Source of the DNA: Desulfuromonadaceae bacterium
GTDB lineage: Bacteria; Desulfobacterota; Desulfuromonadia; Desulfuromonadales; Desulfuromonadaceae
Assembly: GCA_027065245.1 (NCBI GenBank)
Contig: JAMOOS010000198.1
Span: forward strand, 1 to 10,040
Length of the DNA stretch: 10,040 bases
Direction of reading: 5' to 3'
In this document: positions 1-7,504 of the stretch, one piece after another
How the letters are laid out: each line of letters begins with the position of its first letter
Position numbering within the stretch: position 1 is the stretch's first letter
Position numbers and translations under genes: made by a program
Notes under the pieces: model-generated
What the model was told of the DNA's origin: nothing
Databases searched by the model: none
Seen by the model: only the letters and a program-made list of their open reading frames with translations

Positions 1-56
1 TCCCCGGTTTACCGCCATCTTTGCTGTAATAAATACGAGGATGGGAAATTATCGCA

Positions 57-1835
57 ATGAGTAAAGAGATATTATCCGGCAACGAGGCTATCGCGCGTGG
101 AGCCTTTGAATCCGGGGTGAAGCTGGCGGTGGCCTATCCCGGCACCCCCAGTACCGAAATTGTGGAAAATGCCAGCCGCTACCGCGAGATCGACTCGTCG
201 TGGGCTCCTAACGAAAAAGTGGCGCTGGAAGTGGCCATTGGTGCCTGCCTGGGCGGGGCACGCAGTCTGGTGGCCATGAAGCATGTTGGTGTCAATGTGG
301 CGGCAGATCCGCTGTTTACCATGTCGTATACCGGCGTGCGCGCCGGGCTGGTGCTGGCGGTGGCCGACGATCCGGAGCTGCATTCTTCGCAAAATGAGCA
401 GGACAGCCGTCATTATGCTCGTGCCGCCAAAATGCCCATGTTTGATATCGCCGACAGTCAGGAGGCGCTTGAGTTCACCCGTCTGGCCTACACTCTATCG
501 GAACAGTTTGACACGCCGGTGTTTGTCCGCACTACTACGCGCATTGCCCACTCCAAGTCGATTGTGGAGCCGGGGCAGCCGTGTAGTGACGCGCCGCAGC
601 CGTCGTTAAAGCGTGACGCGGCCAAGTTTGTCATGCTGCCCAGCAATGCCCGCCGCCGCCACGATGTGGTGGAAAAAAACCTGCAACGTCTGGCGCAGTG
701 GGCGTGCAGCCAGCCGTTTAATCGCGTGGAGGATAATGATGGTGATGTCGGCGTGATTACCGCCGGTGTGGCTTATCAGTACGCGCGCGAGGTGCTGCCC
801 GAGGCGGCGGTGCTTAAGCTGGGGCTGGTGTATCCGCTGCCGGTGGAGCTGGTGCGGGATTTTGCCAGGCGCTATAAAACCATCTATGTTATCGAGGAGT
901 TGGAGCCGTTCATCGAGGAGCAGGTGCGCGCCCTGGGTATTGAAGTGGTGGGCAAGGACAAGTTGCCCATCTGTGGTGAGCTGACACCGGGGCGGGTTAA
1001 AGCGGCTTTGTGCGATGAGCAGTTTACTCCGGCGCATAACTGCGCCATCGACCTACCCAACCGTCCGCCCAACATGTGCCCTGGCTGTCCTCATCGCGGC
1101 GTGTTCTACACCCTTAAAAAACTAAAAGCGTTTGTTACCGGCGATATCGGTTGCTATACTCTGGGCTTCATGCCGCCGTTGTCGGCCATGGACAGCTGCA
1201 TCTGCATGGGTGCCAGTGTTGGCAACGCCAGCGGTCTTAATCGTGTGTTGCCTGAGCAGGAAAAGCAGCAGGTAGTAGGTGTTATCGGCGATTCCACCTT
1301 TTTGCATACCGGCATCAACGGTCTGATGGATATGGTCTATACCAATGCCACCGCTACGCTGGTGATTCTGGACAACCACATAACCGCCATGACTGGACGG
1401 CAGGAGAATCCCGGCAGCGGCTTTGATATTCACGGCCAGCCGAGCCGCAAGGTTGATCTGGAGCAGTTGTGCCGCAGCGTTGGCGTCAAACATGTGCGCA
1501 ACGTCAATCCGTGGGATCTGGCCGAGGTGTATCGGGTAATCAAGGAGGAGATGGAGCGGCCGGAGCCGTCGGTGGTGATCACCCGCGGGCCGTGTATTCT
1601 CATCAAGCGCGATGTCGGTCAGCGCAAAACGCCATTGCAGGTTAGCGCCGACAAGTGCAGCGGCTGCCGCGCCTGCCTGAACATCGGCTGCCCGGCCATC
1701 GAGTGGCATCCCGAGGCTGGTGAACGCGGCCAGGCGGTGGTGAGCCAGTTGTTGTGTGTCGGTTGCGGTATCTGCGAACAATTATGTAAATTTGACGCCT
1801 TCGAGCTGGTGAGCAAAGGGGGGAACAATGAGTAA
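57..1835 (+). CDS. iorA: Indolepyruvate:ferredoxin oxidoreductase, alpha subunit
   Basis: This is the catalytic subunit of the cytoplasmic, oxygen-sensitive enzyme that decarboxylates aryl-pyruvates (indolepyruvate, phenylpyruvate, hydroxyphenylpyruvate) to aryl-acetyl-CoA while reducing ferredoxin. The 592 residues match the usual length of about 600. An N-terminal pyrimidine-type thiamine-diphosphate domain shows AYPGTPSTE (26-34) and NEKVALE (52-58). A CPGCPHRG motif (341-348) is typical of this family. The pyrophosphate-binding domain has GDIGCYTLG (362-370), GDS (411-413) and the downstream ILDN (437-440). The C-terminus carries a two-cluster ferredoxin domain with Cys 534/537/540/545 and 567/570/573/577, all eight cluster ligands present. 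The second cluster ends CK rather than the common CP. The start is the ATG at 57; its Shine-Dalgarno is weak (GGGA at 43-46), so translation may depend on an upstream gene. iorB overlaps the last 8 bases. Confidence 0.96.
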   Translation: MSKEILSGNEAIARGAFESGVKLAVAYPGTPSTEIVENASRYREIDSSWAPNEKVALEVAIGACLGGARSLVAMKHVGVNVAADPLFTMSYTGVRAGLVLAVADDPELHSSQNEQDSRHYARAAKMPMFDIADSQEALEFTRLAYTLSEQFDTPVFVRTTTRIAHSKSIVEPGQPCSDAPQPSLKRDAAKFVMLPSNARRRHDVVEKNLQRLAQWACSQPFNRVEDNDGDVGVITAGVAYQYAREVLPEAAVLKLGLVYPLPVELVRDFARRYKTIYVIEELEPFIEEQVRALGIEVVGKDKLPICGELTPGRVKAALCDEQFTPAHNCAIDLPNRPPNMCPGCPHRGVFYTLKKLKAFVTGDIGCYTLGFMPPLSAMDSCICMGASVGNASGLNRVLPEQEKQQVVGVIGDSTFLHTGINGLMDMVYTNATATLVILDNHITAMTGRQENPGSGFDIHGQPSRKVDLEQLCRSVGVKHVRNVNPWDLAEVYRVIKEEMERPEPSVVITRGPCILIKRDVGQRKTPLQVSADKCSGCRACLNIGCPAIEWHPEAGERGQAVVSQLLCVGCGICEQLCKFDAFELVSKGGNNE

Positions 1836-2406
1836 AGTAACCAATATTCTCCTCGCCGGTGTGGGTGGTCAGGGAATTCTGCTGGCCAGCGAGGTTCTGG
1901 CCGAGGTGCTAATGCTGGCCGGCCACGATGTAAAGAAAAACGAGATTCACGGTATGTCACAGCGCGGCGGCAGTGTTACCTCCCATGTACGTTATGGCGA
2001 GCAGGTGTTTTCGCCGATTATTCCCGACGGCGAGGTGGATATTCTGTTTGGTTTTGAACTGCTGGAAACCTGCCGTTACATGCCGCTGCTGCGTGGCGAC
2101 GGGCGCATTATCGCCAATGATCTGCGCATTATGCCGCCAGCGGTGGCCACCGGCAAACAGGATTATCCCGCCGGGCTGGAGCAGGTGCTTACTTCAGCCG
2201 CCGAGGCGGTAATCATCCCCGGGCTTGAGCTGGCGCAGCAGGCCGGTAACGTGCGCACGGTAAATACAGTATTGCTGGGAGCCCTCTCCAATATGATGGA
2301 TATTGACGCTGAATTATGGCGCAAGGCGCTGGAAAAAATGGTGCCGCCACGTTTTATCGAGGAAAATCTAGCCGCCTTCGCCCTTGGGCGCGACTGGCGC
2401 AACTAA
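1828..2406 (+). CDS. iorB: Indolepyruvate:ferredoxin oxidoreductase, beta subunit
   Basis: This is the small (gamma-type) subunit that pairs with IorA in the aryl-pyruvate:ferredoxin oxidoreductase. The 192 residues are the normal family length. The N-terminus has the glycine-rich GVGGQG motif (11-16) of the 2-oxoacid:acceptor oxidoreductase gamma domain, followed by the conserved HGMSQRGG segment (41-48). Together these identify the subunit. The start ATG lies inside the end of iorA (8-base overlap through ATGAGTAA) and is preceded by a purine-rich Shine-Dalgarno, AAAGGGGGG at 1815-1823, so translational coupling and equal stoichiometry are likely. The first three codons (Met-Ser-Lys) match those of iorA. 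It is followed after 26 bases by the first ligase gene in the same operon. Confidence 0.95.
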   Translation: MSKVTNILLAGVGGQGILLASEVLAEVLMLAGHDVKKNEIHGMSQRGGSVTSHVRYGEQVFSPIIPDGEVDILFGFELLETCRYMPLLRGDGRIIANDLRIMPPAVATGKQDYPAGLEQVLTSAAEAVIIPGLELAQQAGNVRTVNTVLLGALSNMMDIDAELWRKALEKMVPPRFIEENLAAFALGRDWRN

Positions 2407-2432
2407 CACACGCAATTATAAGTGAGGTAGCC

Positions 2433-3728
2433 ATGATCTGGAACGACGAGTTTGAAACCCTGCCGCGCGAGGCAATTGAGGCGCTGCAGCTCAAGCGGCT
2501 GCAGCAGACGCTGGAACGGGTGTACGCCACAGTGCCGTTTTATCAGCAAAATTTCAAAAAAGTTGGGGCAACTCCGGCTGATATCCGTTCTCTGGACGAT
2601 TTGCGCCGCCTGCCGTTTACTTACAAGCAGGACATGCGCGATAACTACCCCTACGGGCTGTTTGCCGCGCCACTGAACCAGATTGTGCGTATCCACGCTT
2701 CTTCCGGTACCACCGGCAAACCGACAGTGGTGGGATATACCCGTCGCGATATCAATATGTGGGCGGAACTGATGGCGCGCTCCTATGCCGCCGCTGGTGC
2801 CAACAGCAGCGATGTAATTCACAACGCTTACGGCTACGGTTTGTTTACCGGCGGGCTCGGTGCTCACTACGGTGCCGAACGGCTGGGTGCGTCGGTTATC
2901 CCCATGTCGGGGGGGAATACGCAAAAGCAGATCCTCATCATGAAGGATTTTGGTTCCACCATCATCACCTGTACGCCATCCTACAGCCTGTATCTGGCCG
3001 AGGCGCTGGCGCAGGAGGGGATCAAACCCGGCGATCTTAAACTGCGCGTGGGGATTCTCGGTGCTGAGCCGTGGAGTGAGGAGATGCGTAGCCAGATCGA
3101 AGCCAATCTGGGCATTAAAGCTATCGATGTCTATGGTCTATCGGAGATTCTCGGCCCTGGTGTGGCTATCGAATGTATCGAAGCGCAGAACGGCCTGCAT
3201 ATCTGGGAGGATCATTTTATCGCCGAGATTATCGATCCCGACAGTGGCGAGGTGCTGCCCCATGGCGAAAGGGGGGAGTTGGTGATCACTACCATCACCA
3301 AGGAGGGGATTCCCATGATCCGCTACCGCACCCGCGACATCACCCGCATTCTGCCGGAGCCGTGTATCTGCGGTCGTACCCATATCCGGCTGGAACGTCT
3401 CAGTGGCCGTACTGACGATATGCTGATTATCCGTGGCGTCAACGTCTTCCCGTCGCAGATAGAGAGTGTGCTGGTCGGTATCAAGGGGGTGGAGCCTCAT
3501 TATCAGCTTATTGTTGAGCGTGAGGGCAATCTCGACACCCTTGAAGTGCAGGTGGAAGTTAACGAGGAAACCTTTTCCGACGAGGTTAAGGTATTGCAGC
3601 AGCTCGGCAACGAGATTCGTAAACAGATCAAGGACCTGCTTGGCATCACCTGCAAAGTGCGCCTGGTGGAACCGAAGAGTATCGCCCGCAGCGAGGGCAA
3701 AGCGAAGCGGGTAATCGACAAGCGTTGA
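2433..3728 (+). CDS. paaK: Phenylacetate-CoA ligase family enzyme, copy 1
   Basis: This is an AMP-forming aryl-acetate:CoA ligase (ANL superfamily, PaaK type). It activates aryl-acetates to CoA thioesters with ATP and could in principle run backwards on the thioester made by IorAB. From the chosen start the protein has 431 residues, normal for PaaK. Visible motifs are the phosphate loop SSGTTGKPT (90-98), YGLSE (234-238), RYRTRD (297-302), GRTDDM (325-330) and the C-terminal EGKAKRV (421-427) carrying the likely catalytic lysine. Cys248, His256, Cys311 and Cys313 could form a structural metal site, by analogy with other PaaK proteins. The frame is open back to 2316 inside iorB, but ATG 2433 is preferred: it has GAGGT at 2424-2428, gives the family N-terminus (IWNDEFETLP) and avoids a long overlap. 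The physiological substrate (phenyl-, hydroxyphenyl- or indole-acetate) cannot be told from sequence. Confidence 0.94.
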   Translation: MIWNDEFETLPREAIEALQLKRLQQTLERVYATVPFYQQNFKKVGATPADIRSLDDLRRLPFTYKQDMRDNYPYGLFAAPLNQIVRIHASSGTTGKPTVVGYTRRDINMWAELMARSYAAAGANSSDVIHNAYGYGLFTGGLGAHYGAERLGASVIPMSGGNTQKQILIMKDFGSTIITCTPSYSLYLAEALAQEGIKPGDLKLRVGILGAEPWSEEMRSQIEANLGIKAIDVYGLSEILGPGVAIECIEAQNGLHIWEDHFIAEIIDPDSGEVLPHGERGELVITTITKEGIPMIRYRTRDITRILPEPCICGRTHIRLERLSGRTDDMLIIRGVNVFPSQIESVLVGIKGVEPHYQLIVEREGNLDTLEVQVEVNEETFSDEVKVLQQLGNEIRKQIKDLLGITCKVRLVEPKSIARSEGKAKRVIDKR

Positions 3729-3761
3729 TGGCGACGGCAACCTTTTACAGGGGAGAAAATC

Positions 3762-4193
3762 ATGCAAGTTGAACAAATTTCCATCTTTATTGAGAACAAG
3801 TCGGGGCGGCTGGCCGAAGTTACCCAGGTGCTGGGTGAGAGTGACATCAATATCCGTGCCCTGTCGCTGGCGGATACTTCCGATTTTGGCATTCTGCGCC
3901 TTATTGTCGACAAGACCGACCTGGCACGCCAGACCCTGAAGGAGCGCGGCTTTACCGTCAATAAAACCGCCGTGGTAGCAGTGGAGGTTCCCGACCGTCC
4001 CGCTGGACTGGCGGGGATTCTGCAGATACTCGATGGTGGCGGGGTAAATGTTGAATATATGTACGCGTTTGTGGAGCACAGCGCCAACAACGCGGTGATT
4101 ATCTTCCGCTTTGATGACGCCGATGCGGCGATTAAGGTACTGCTGGCCAACGATATCAAGGTTCTGGAAGGGGAGCGGGTTTACCACATGTAA
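3762..4193 (+). CDS. Tandem ACT-domain protein
   Basis: This small cytoplasmic protein of 143 residues consists of two consecutive ACT ligand-binding domains (about 1-68 and 71-143) and nothing else. The first begins QISIFIENKSGRLAEVTQVL, the typical ACT start of a beta strand, a glycine-rich turn and helix 1, then a DINIRALSL strand. The second repeats the pattern as VEVPDRPAGLAGILQIL and GVNVEYMY. ACT domains usually bind amino acids and regulate metabolic enzymes. Here the gene sits between two paralogous aryl-acetate ligases, so sensing an aromatic amino acid or related ligand is a reasonable inference but is not shown. A good Shine-Dalgarno (AGGGGAG, 3749-3755) lies 6 bases before the ATG. 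Stand-alone ACT pairs of this kind are often found beside paaK in anaerobes. Confidence 0.93.
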   Translation: MQVEQISIFIENKSGRLAEVTQVLGESDINIRALSLADTSDFGILRLIVDKTDLARQTLKERGFTVNKTAVVAVEVPDRPAGLAGILQILDGGGVNVEYMYAFVEHSANNAVIIFRFDDADAAIKVLLANDIKVLEGERVYHM

Positions 4194-4217
4194 GTGTGGC
4201 AACACCGAAACAAGTGC

Positions 4218-5546
4218 ATGACGCAGATAGAAAACCGTATTTGGGATAAAGAACACGAATGCATGCCGCGCACGCAGCTGGAGCAGTTGCAGCTTGAGCG
4301 GCTGCAGCAGACCCTGCGCCGGGTGAATGAGCAGGTGCCGTGCTACAAAAACAAGTTCAGCACCCTGGGGATTAAGCCGGAAGATATCCGCAGCCTCGAC
4401 GATATGGCGCGACTGCCGTTTACCACCAAGGAAGATCTGCGTCTTAACTATCCCTACGGCATGTTTGCCGTCCCCATGCGCGACGTGGTGCGCATCCATT
4501 CATCGTCCGGCACCACCGGCAAGCCGACGGTGGTAGGTTATACCCGCAACGATCTGCGTACCTGGACGCAGCTGGCGGCGCGCTTCATGACTGCCGCCGG
4601 TGTCAGCGCCGACGATATCGTCCATATCGCCTTCGGCTACGGCCTGTTTACCGGTGCCTTCGGGCTCCATTACGGTGCCGAGGAGATCGGCGCTTCGGTT
4701 ATCCCCATCTCCAGTGGCAACAGCGACAAGCAGATTATGATTATGCAGGATTACCAGTCCAGCGCGCTGGTGTGTACGCCGTCTTACGCGCTGACTCTGG
4801 CCGATCGCATGGAGCAGCAGGGGATCAATATCGACACACTGTCTTTACGGGTAGGGCTGTTCGGCGGCGAGCCGTGGAGCGAGGAGATGCGCCGCGAGAT
4901 AGAGACGCGCCTGGGGATTGTCGCCACCGACAACTACGGATTATCCGAAGTGATGGGGCCGGGGGTGGCCGGAGAGTGCTGCCATCAGTGCGGCATGCAC
5001 ATTTTTGAGGATCATTTCATCGCCGAGATTATCGACCCCGACAGTGGCGAGGTGCTGCCGCGCGGCAGCAGTGGCGAACTGGTGCTGACCAGTATCACCA
5101 AGGAAGCGTTTCCCATAATCCGTTACCGTACCCGCGACATCACCAAACTGGAGTACGAGCGCTGCGAATGTGGCCGCACCCATGTGCGGATGTTAAAAAC
5201 CATGGGACGCAGCGACGATATGCTCATCATCAAGGGGGTTAACGTGTTCCCCACCCAGATTGAGGAGGTGCTGTTCCAGATCGATGGTTGCGAACCCCAT
5301 TATCAACTGGTGGTGGAGCGTGCCGGAACCATGGATACCCTTGAAGTGCAGGTGGAGGTGAACGAACGGATATTCTTTGACGAGATGAAAAAACAGCGCG
5401 CCTTTGTCGATATGCTGGAGAAACGACTGCTGTCCGCCCTGGGGGTCGGTGCCAATGTGAAGCTGGTGGAGCCGTCTTCCATACCGCGCCACGAGGGTAA
5501 GGCGAAACGGGTAATCGACAAGCGCAATCAGGGCGGCGCGCAGTAA
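4218..5546 (+). CDS. paaK: Phenylacetate-CoA ligase family enzyme, copy 2
   Basis: This second AMP-forming aryl-acetate:CoA ligase (442 residues from this start) is colinear with copy 1. It has the phosphate loop SSSGTTGKP (95-103), YGLSE (240-244), RYRTRD (302-307), GRSDDM (330-335) and EGKAKRV (426-432), so all catalytic motifs are intact. Many substitutions separate the two, so they probably differ in substrate or direction rather than being redundant. A cysteine-rich stretch ECCHQCGMH (253-261), with Cys316 and Cys318, is richer in Cys than copy 1 and may bind a metal. Start choice is uncertain. ATG 4218 aligns well with the copy 1 N-terminus, but a GTG at 4194 directly after the ACT stop is in frame and would add 8 residues. 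Neither has a clear Shine-Dalgarno, so reinitiation after the ACT gene is likely. It is the last gene of the operon, and no intrinsic terminator was seen before the tRNA unit. Confidence 0.93.
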   Translation: MTQIENRIWDKEHECMPRTQLEQLQLERLQQTLRRVNEQVPCYKNKFSTLGIKPEDIRSLDDMARLPFTTKEDLRLNYPYGMFAVPMRDVVRIHSSSGTTGKPTVVGYTRNDLRTWTQLAARFMTAAGVSADDIVHIAFGYGLFTGAFGLHYGAEEIGASVIPISSGNSDKQIMIMQDYQSSALVCTPSYALTLADRMEQQGINIDTLSLRVGLFGGEPWSEEMRREIETRLGIVATDNYGLSEVMGPGVAGECCHQCGMHIFEDHFIAEIIDPDSGEVLPRGSSGELVLTSITKEAFPIIRYRTRDITKLEYERCECGRTHVRMLKTMGRSDDMLIIKGVNVFPTQIEEVLFQIDGCEPHYQLVVERAGTMDTLEVQVEVNERIFFDEMKKQRAFVDMLEKRLLSALGVGANVKLVEPSSIPRHEGKAKRVIDKRNQGGAQ

Positions 5547-5555
5547 TTATTTTTC

Positions 5556-5584
5556 TTGACTTGAGACGGCAAATGCCGGACAAT
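5556..5584 (+). promoter_or_regulatory. Sigma-70-type promoter of the tRNA-Pro gene
   Basis: The -35 element TTGACT (5556-5561) and the -10 element GACAAT (5579-5584) are separated by 17 bases. The predicted start near 5591 lies about 10 bases before the mature tRNA. The discriminator after the -10 is GC-rich, as in promoters of stable RNA under stringent control. The spacer contains a perfect dyad, CGGCA-AA-TGCCG (5567-5578). Confidence 0.7.
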
Positions 5585-5600
5585 CCGCAGCGTTGTTTGT

Positions 5601-5679
<79 letters not shown>

Positions 5680-5690
5680 CTAACTTATTC

Positions 5691-5730
5691 AACGGGAGAC
5701 AGAGCAAACGGTTCTGTTTCCCGTTTTTTT
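5691..5730 (+). terminator. Intrinsic terminator of the tRNA-Pro gene
   Basis: An 11-bp stem (CGGGAGACAGA with TCTGTTTCCCG, one G-U pair), extendable by two A-T pairs, has a 9-base loop and is followed by seven T at 5724-5730. It lies 14 bases past the tRNA CCA end and probably also stops readthrough from the ior-paaK operon. Confidence 0.92.
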
Positions 5731-5771
5731 ATGGCACAGTAACACCACGTTGCCCGGCAAAGGAGGAACCA

Positions 5772-6233
5772 GTGCACGAACTTCTGGCCGGATACGGTCT
5801 GGCGGCGCTGTTTGTGTTGAGTTTTTGCGCTTCAACTCTGTTGCCGCTTGGTTCCGAATGGCTGGTGGTAACACTGCTGCTGCGTGGCAACAGCCCCGCC
5901 GCGGTGGTGGCGGTGGCTACTGTCGGCAACAGTCTTGGTTCCGCCACCAACTATGTTATCGGCCGCTACGGTTGGCGCCGCTTCGGTAAGCGAGCATCGG
6001 CGCTAAACCGTCTGCGTCTGCGTCGGGCGCGATACTGGTTTAACCGTTACGGCAGTTATTCGCTGCTGCTGGCGTGGCTGCCGGTGATTGGCGATCCGTT
6101 GTGTTTAATCAGCGGTATGCTGGCGACACCGTGGCTGCGTTTTGCTGTGCTGGTTACCACCGGCAAGGCGGCCCGCTACAGCGTACTGGCCCTGATTACC
6201 CTTAAGGGAGCGGCACTGGCCGCCAGCTTATGA
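5772..6233 (+). CDS. yqaA: YqaA-type small DedA-like membrane protein
   Basis: This inner-membrane protein of 153 residues belongs to the YqaA branch of the DedA/VTT-like families, of unknown precise function. Related DedA proteins are linked to lipid-carrier flipping and membrane homeostasis. The signature pieces are visible: STLLPLGSEWLV near the N-terminus, GNSLGSATNYVIGR in the middle, then YGSYSLLLAWLPVIGDPLCLISGM and GKAARY near the C-terminus. Three or four hydrophobic segments are evident, and an Arg-rich stretch (about residues 68-90) is probably a cytoplasmic loop. The GTG start is supported by a strong Shine-Dalgarno, AAAGGAGG at 5759-5766, with a 5-base spacer. Its stop overlaps the start of the transporter gene (ATGA), so the two are translationally coupled. 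No clear promoter was seen in the short gap after the tRNA terminator. Confidence 0.88.
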   Translation: MHELLAGYGLAALFVLSFCASTLLPLGSEWLVVTLLLRGNSPAAVVAVATVGNSLGSATNYVIGRYGWRRFGKRASALNRLRLRRARYWFNRYGSYSLLLAWLPVIGDPLCLISGMLATPWLRFAVLVTTGKAARYSVLALITLKGAALAASL

Positions 6234-7387
6234 AACCACTGTACACACCAGCATTTATCGCGTTGTATCTGGCTAATTTCTGCCTGGTGTCCAGCTTTGC
6301 CGCTTTTTTCCTCTTTCCACTGTACATAACAGCGTGTGGCGGCAGCCGCGAGGATATCGGGATAATTATGGGGGCCTTTGCCCTGGCATCGGCTCTGTGC
6401 CGCCCCTGGGTGGCACAGATGGTGGACAATATCGGCCGCAAGCGCAGCTACACCATCGGTATTGTCATCATGCTGGTGCTGCCGCTGTTATATACCAGTC
6501 TAAGCGGTGCCATCGCCGCCGACTATCCGCTGCTGCTGCTGTTGCGGGTAGTACACGGGGTAGGGCTGGCCATCTGTTTTACCACCATCTTTACCTTTAT
6601 TGTCGATCTTATCCCGCCGCAACGTCTAAACGAAGGACTAGGCGTCTTCGGTACCTCCGGCCTGCTGGGGCTGGCGGTGGGACCGCTGCTGGCGGAACCG
6701 GTGCTGCACAACTACGGTTTCGCCGCCATGTTCCTCTGTGCTGCAGCGCTGGCGGCAGTGGCACTGCTGCTGCAACTGCCAGTGCGCGATCGCCATCGGC
6801 GTGATGCCACCAGACCGCAGAACAGCCCGACGTTTTTCGCCCTGTTGAAAACCCGCAAACAGATGCTGTGCGCGCTGCTGGCGTTGCTGTTCGGCTTCGG
6901 CCTGGCGGCCACGGGTAATTTTATCGCCCCCTTTGCTGCACAACGCGGCCTGGGGCTGGTGTCACTGTACTATCTCGCTTATTCCTGTGCAGCCATCGGC
7001 ATTCGCTTTATTGCCGGTAAAATAGCCGACCGTCTGGGAGAACGGCAGATTATCCCGTGGGGATTAGCCTGCGCCAGCGCCGGATTACTGCTGCTGCCGC
7101 TGGCTAGCGGCCAGATCATGCTGTTGCTGGCCGGGCTGGTGTTCGGTGTCGGTCACGGCCTGCTGTTCCCCGCCCTTAATGCCCTGGCGGTACGCGACGA
7201 ACCATACAACGTTCGTGGCAAGGTAACCGGCATCTTCACCGGCGGTATCGATACCGGCATCTTTTGCGGCGCACTGGTGCTGGGGATCATCGGCGAACAA
7301 GCCGGGTATGCAGCGCTGTTTGTCAGCGCCGCGATTATGGTTGCCGCCGGACTGCTGCTGTGGTGGCGCAGTGGTTATGGCAGGTAG
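6230..7387 (+). CDS. Major facilitator superfamily transporter
   Basis: This is an inner-membrane secondary transporter of 385 residues with about 12 hydrophobic helices, the usual MFS length. The first half has a motif A-like loop between helices 2 and 3 (RPWVAQMVDNIGRKRSY, from residue 58, with Asp66 and Arg70). A motif B-like RVVHGVG follows at 106-112. The second half repeats the loop as AGKIADRLGERQ (262-272). A hydrophilic central loop (about 184-210) separates the two six-helix bundles. It resembles drug and sugar efflux-type MFS proteins such as the YfcJ/YhhS group, but the substrate is not determinable. The start ATG overlaps the yqaA stop by 4 bases. No intrinsic terminator was found after the stop. 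Confidence 0.9.
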   Translation: MKPLYTPAFIALYLANFCLVSSFAAFFLFPLYITACGGSREDIGIIMGAFALASALCRPWVAQMVDNIGRKRSYTIGIVIMLVLPLLYTSLSGAIAADYPLLLLLRVVHGVGLAICFTTIFTFIVDLIPPQRLNEGLGVFGTSGLLGLAVGPLLAEPVLHNYGFAAMFLCAAALAAVALLLQLPVRDRHRRDATRPQNSPTFFALLKTRKQMLCALLALLFGFGLAATGNFIAPFAAQRGLGLVSLYYLAYSCAAIGIRFIAGKIADRLGERQIIPWGLACASAGLLLLPLASGQIMLLLAGLVFGVGHGLLFPALNALAVRDEPYNVRGKVTGIFTGGIDTGIFCGALVLGIIGEQAGYAALFVSAAIMVAAGLLLWWRSGYGR

Positions 7388-7404
7388 GTAAATCAGGGGT
7401 GTTT

Positions 7405-7426
7405 AGCAGTGCCAAACAGCAGTGCC
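7405..7426 (+). repeat. Short tandem direct repeat downstream of the transporter gene
   Basis: AGCAGTGCC occurs at 7405-7413 and again at 7418-7426, separated by AAAC. It lies in the 175-base gap between the transporter gene and the toxin-antitoxin promoter. It may be chance or an expression-control site. A weak TGTTT/AAACA dyad overlaps it. Confidence 0.45.
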
Positions 7427-7504
7427 CAGAAAAATTGCCGCTTTCGGTAGTTATTGCCGCGACACAATGTCCATGGTGGATATGATGTATTTTGTTTCTT
7501 ATTA

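Noticed and set aside
1122..1781. 219-codon minus-strand frame within iorA
   Set aside because: It lies wholly antisense to conserved IorA domains, and its low-complexity translation shows no known motif.
2316..2432. Longer N-terminal version of the first ligase, starting inside iorB
   Set aside because: The extra 39 residues only read iorB in another frame, do not fit the PaaK N-terminus, and a good start with GAGGT exists at 2433.
3138..4499. Long open frame on the minus strand (453 codons) across the ligase and ACT genes
   Set aside because: It is antisense to three well-supported genes, has no recognisable domain, and the open frame follows from GC-rich codon bias on the other strand.
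7405..7426. CRISPR-like or iteron repeat array
   Set aside because: Only two 9-base copies with a 4-base gap are present, too few and too short for an array or an origin.
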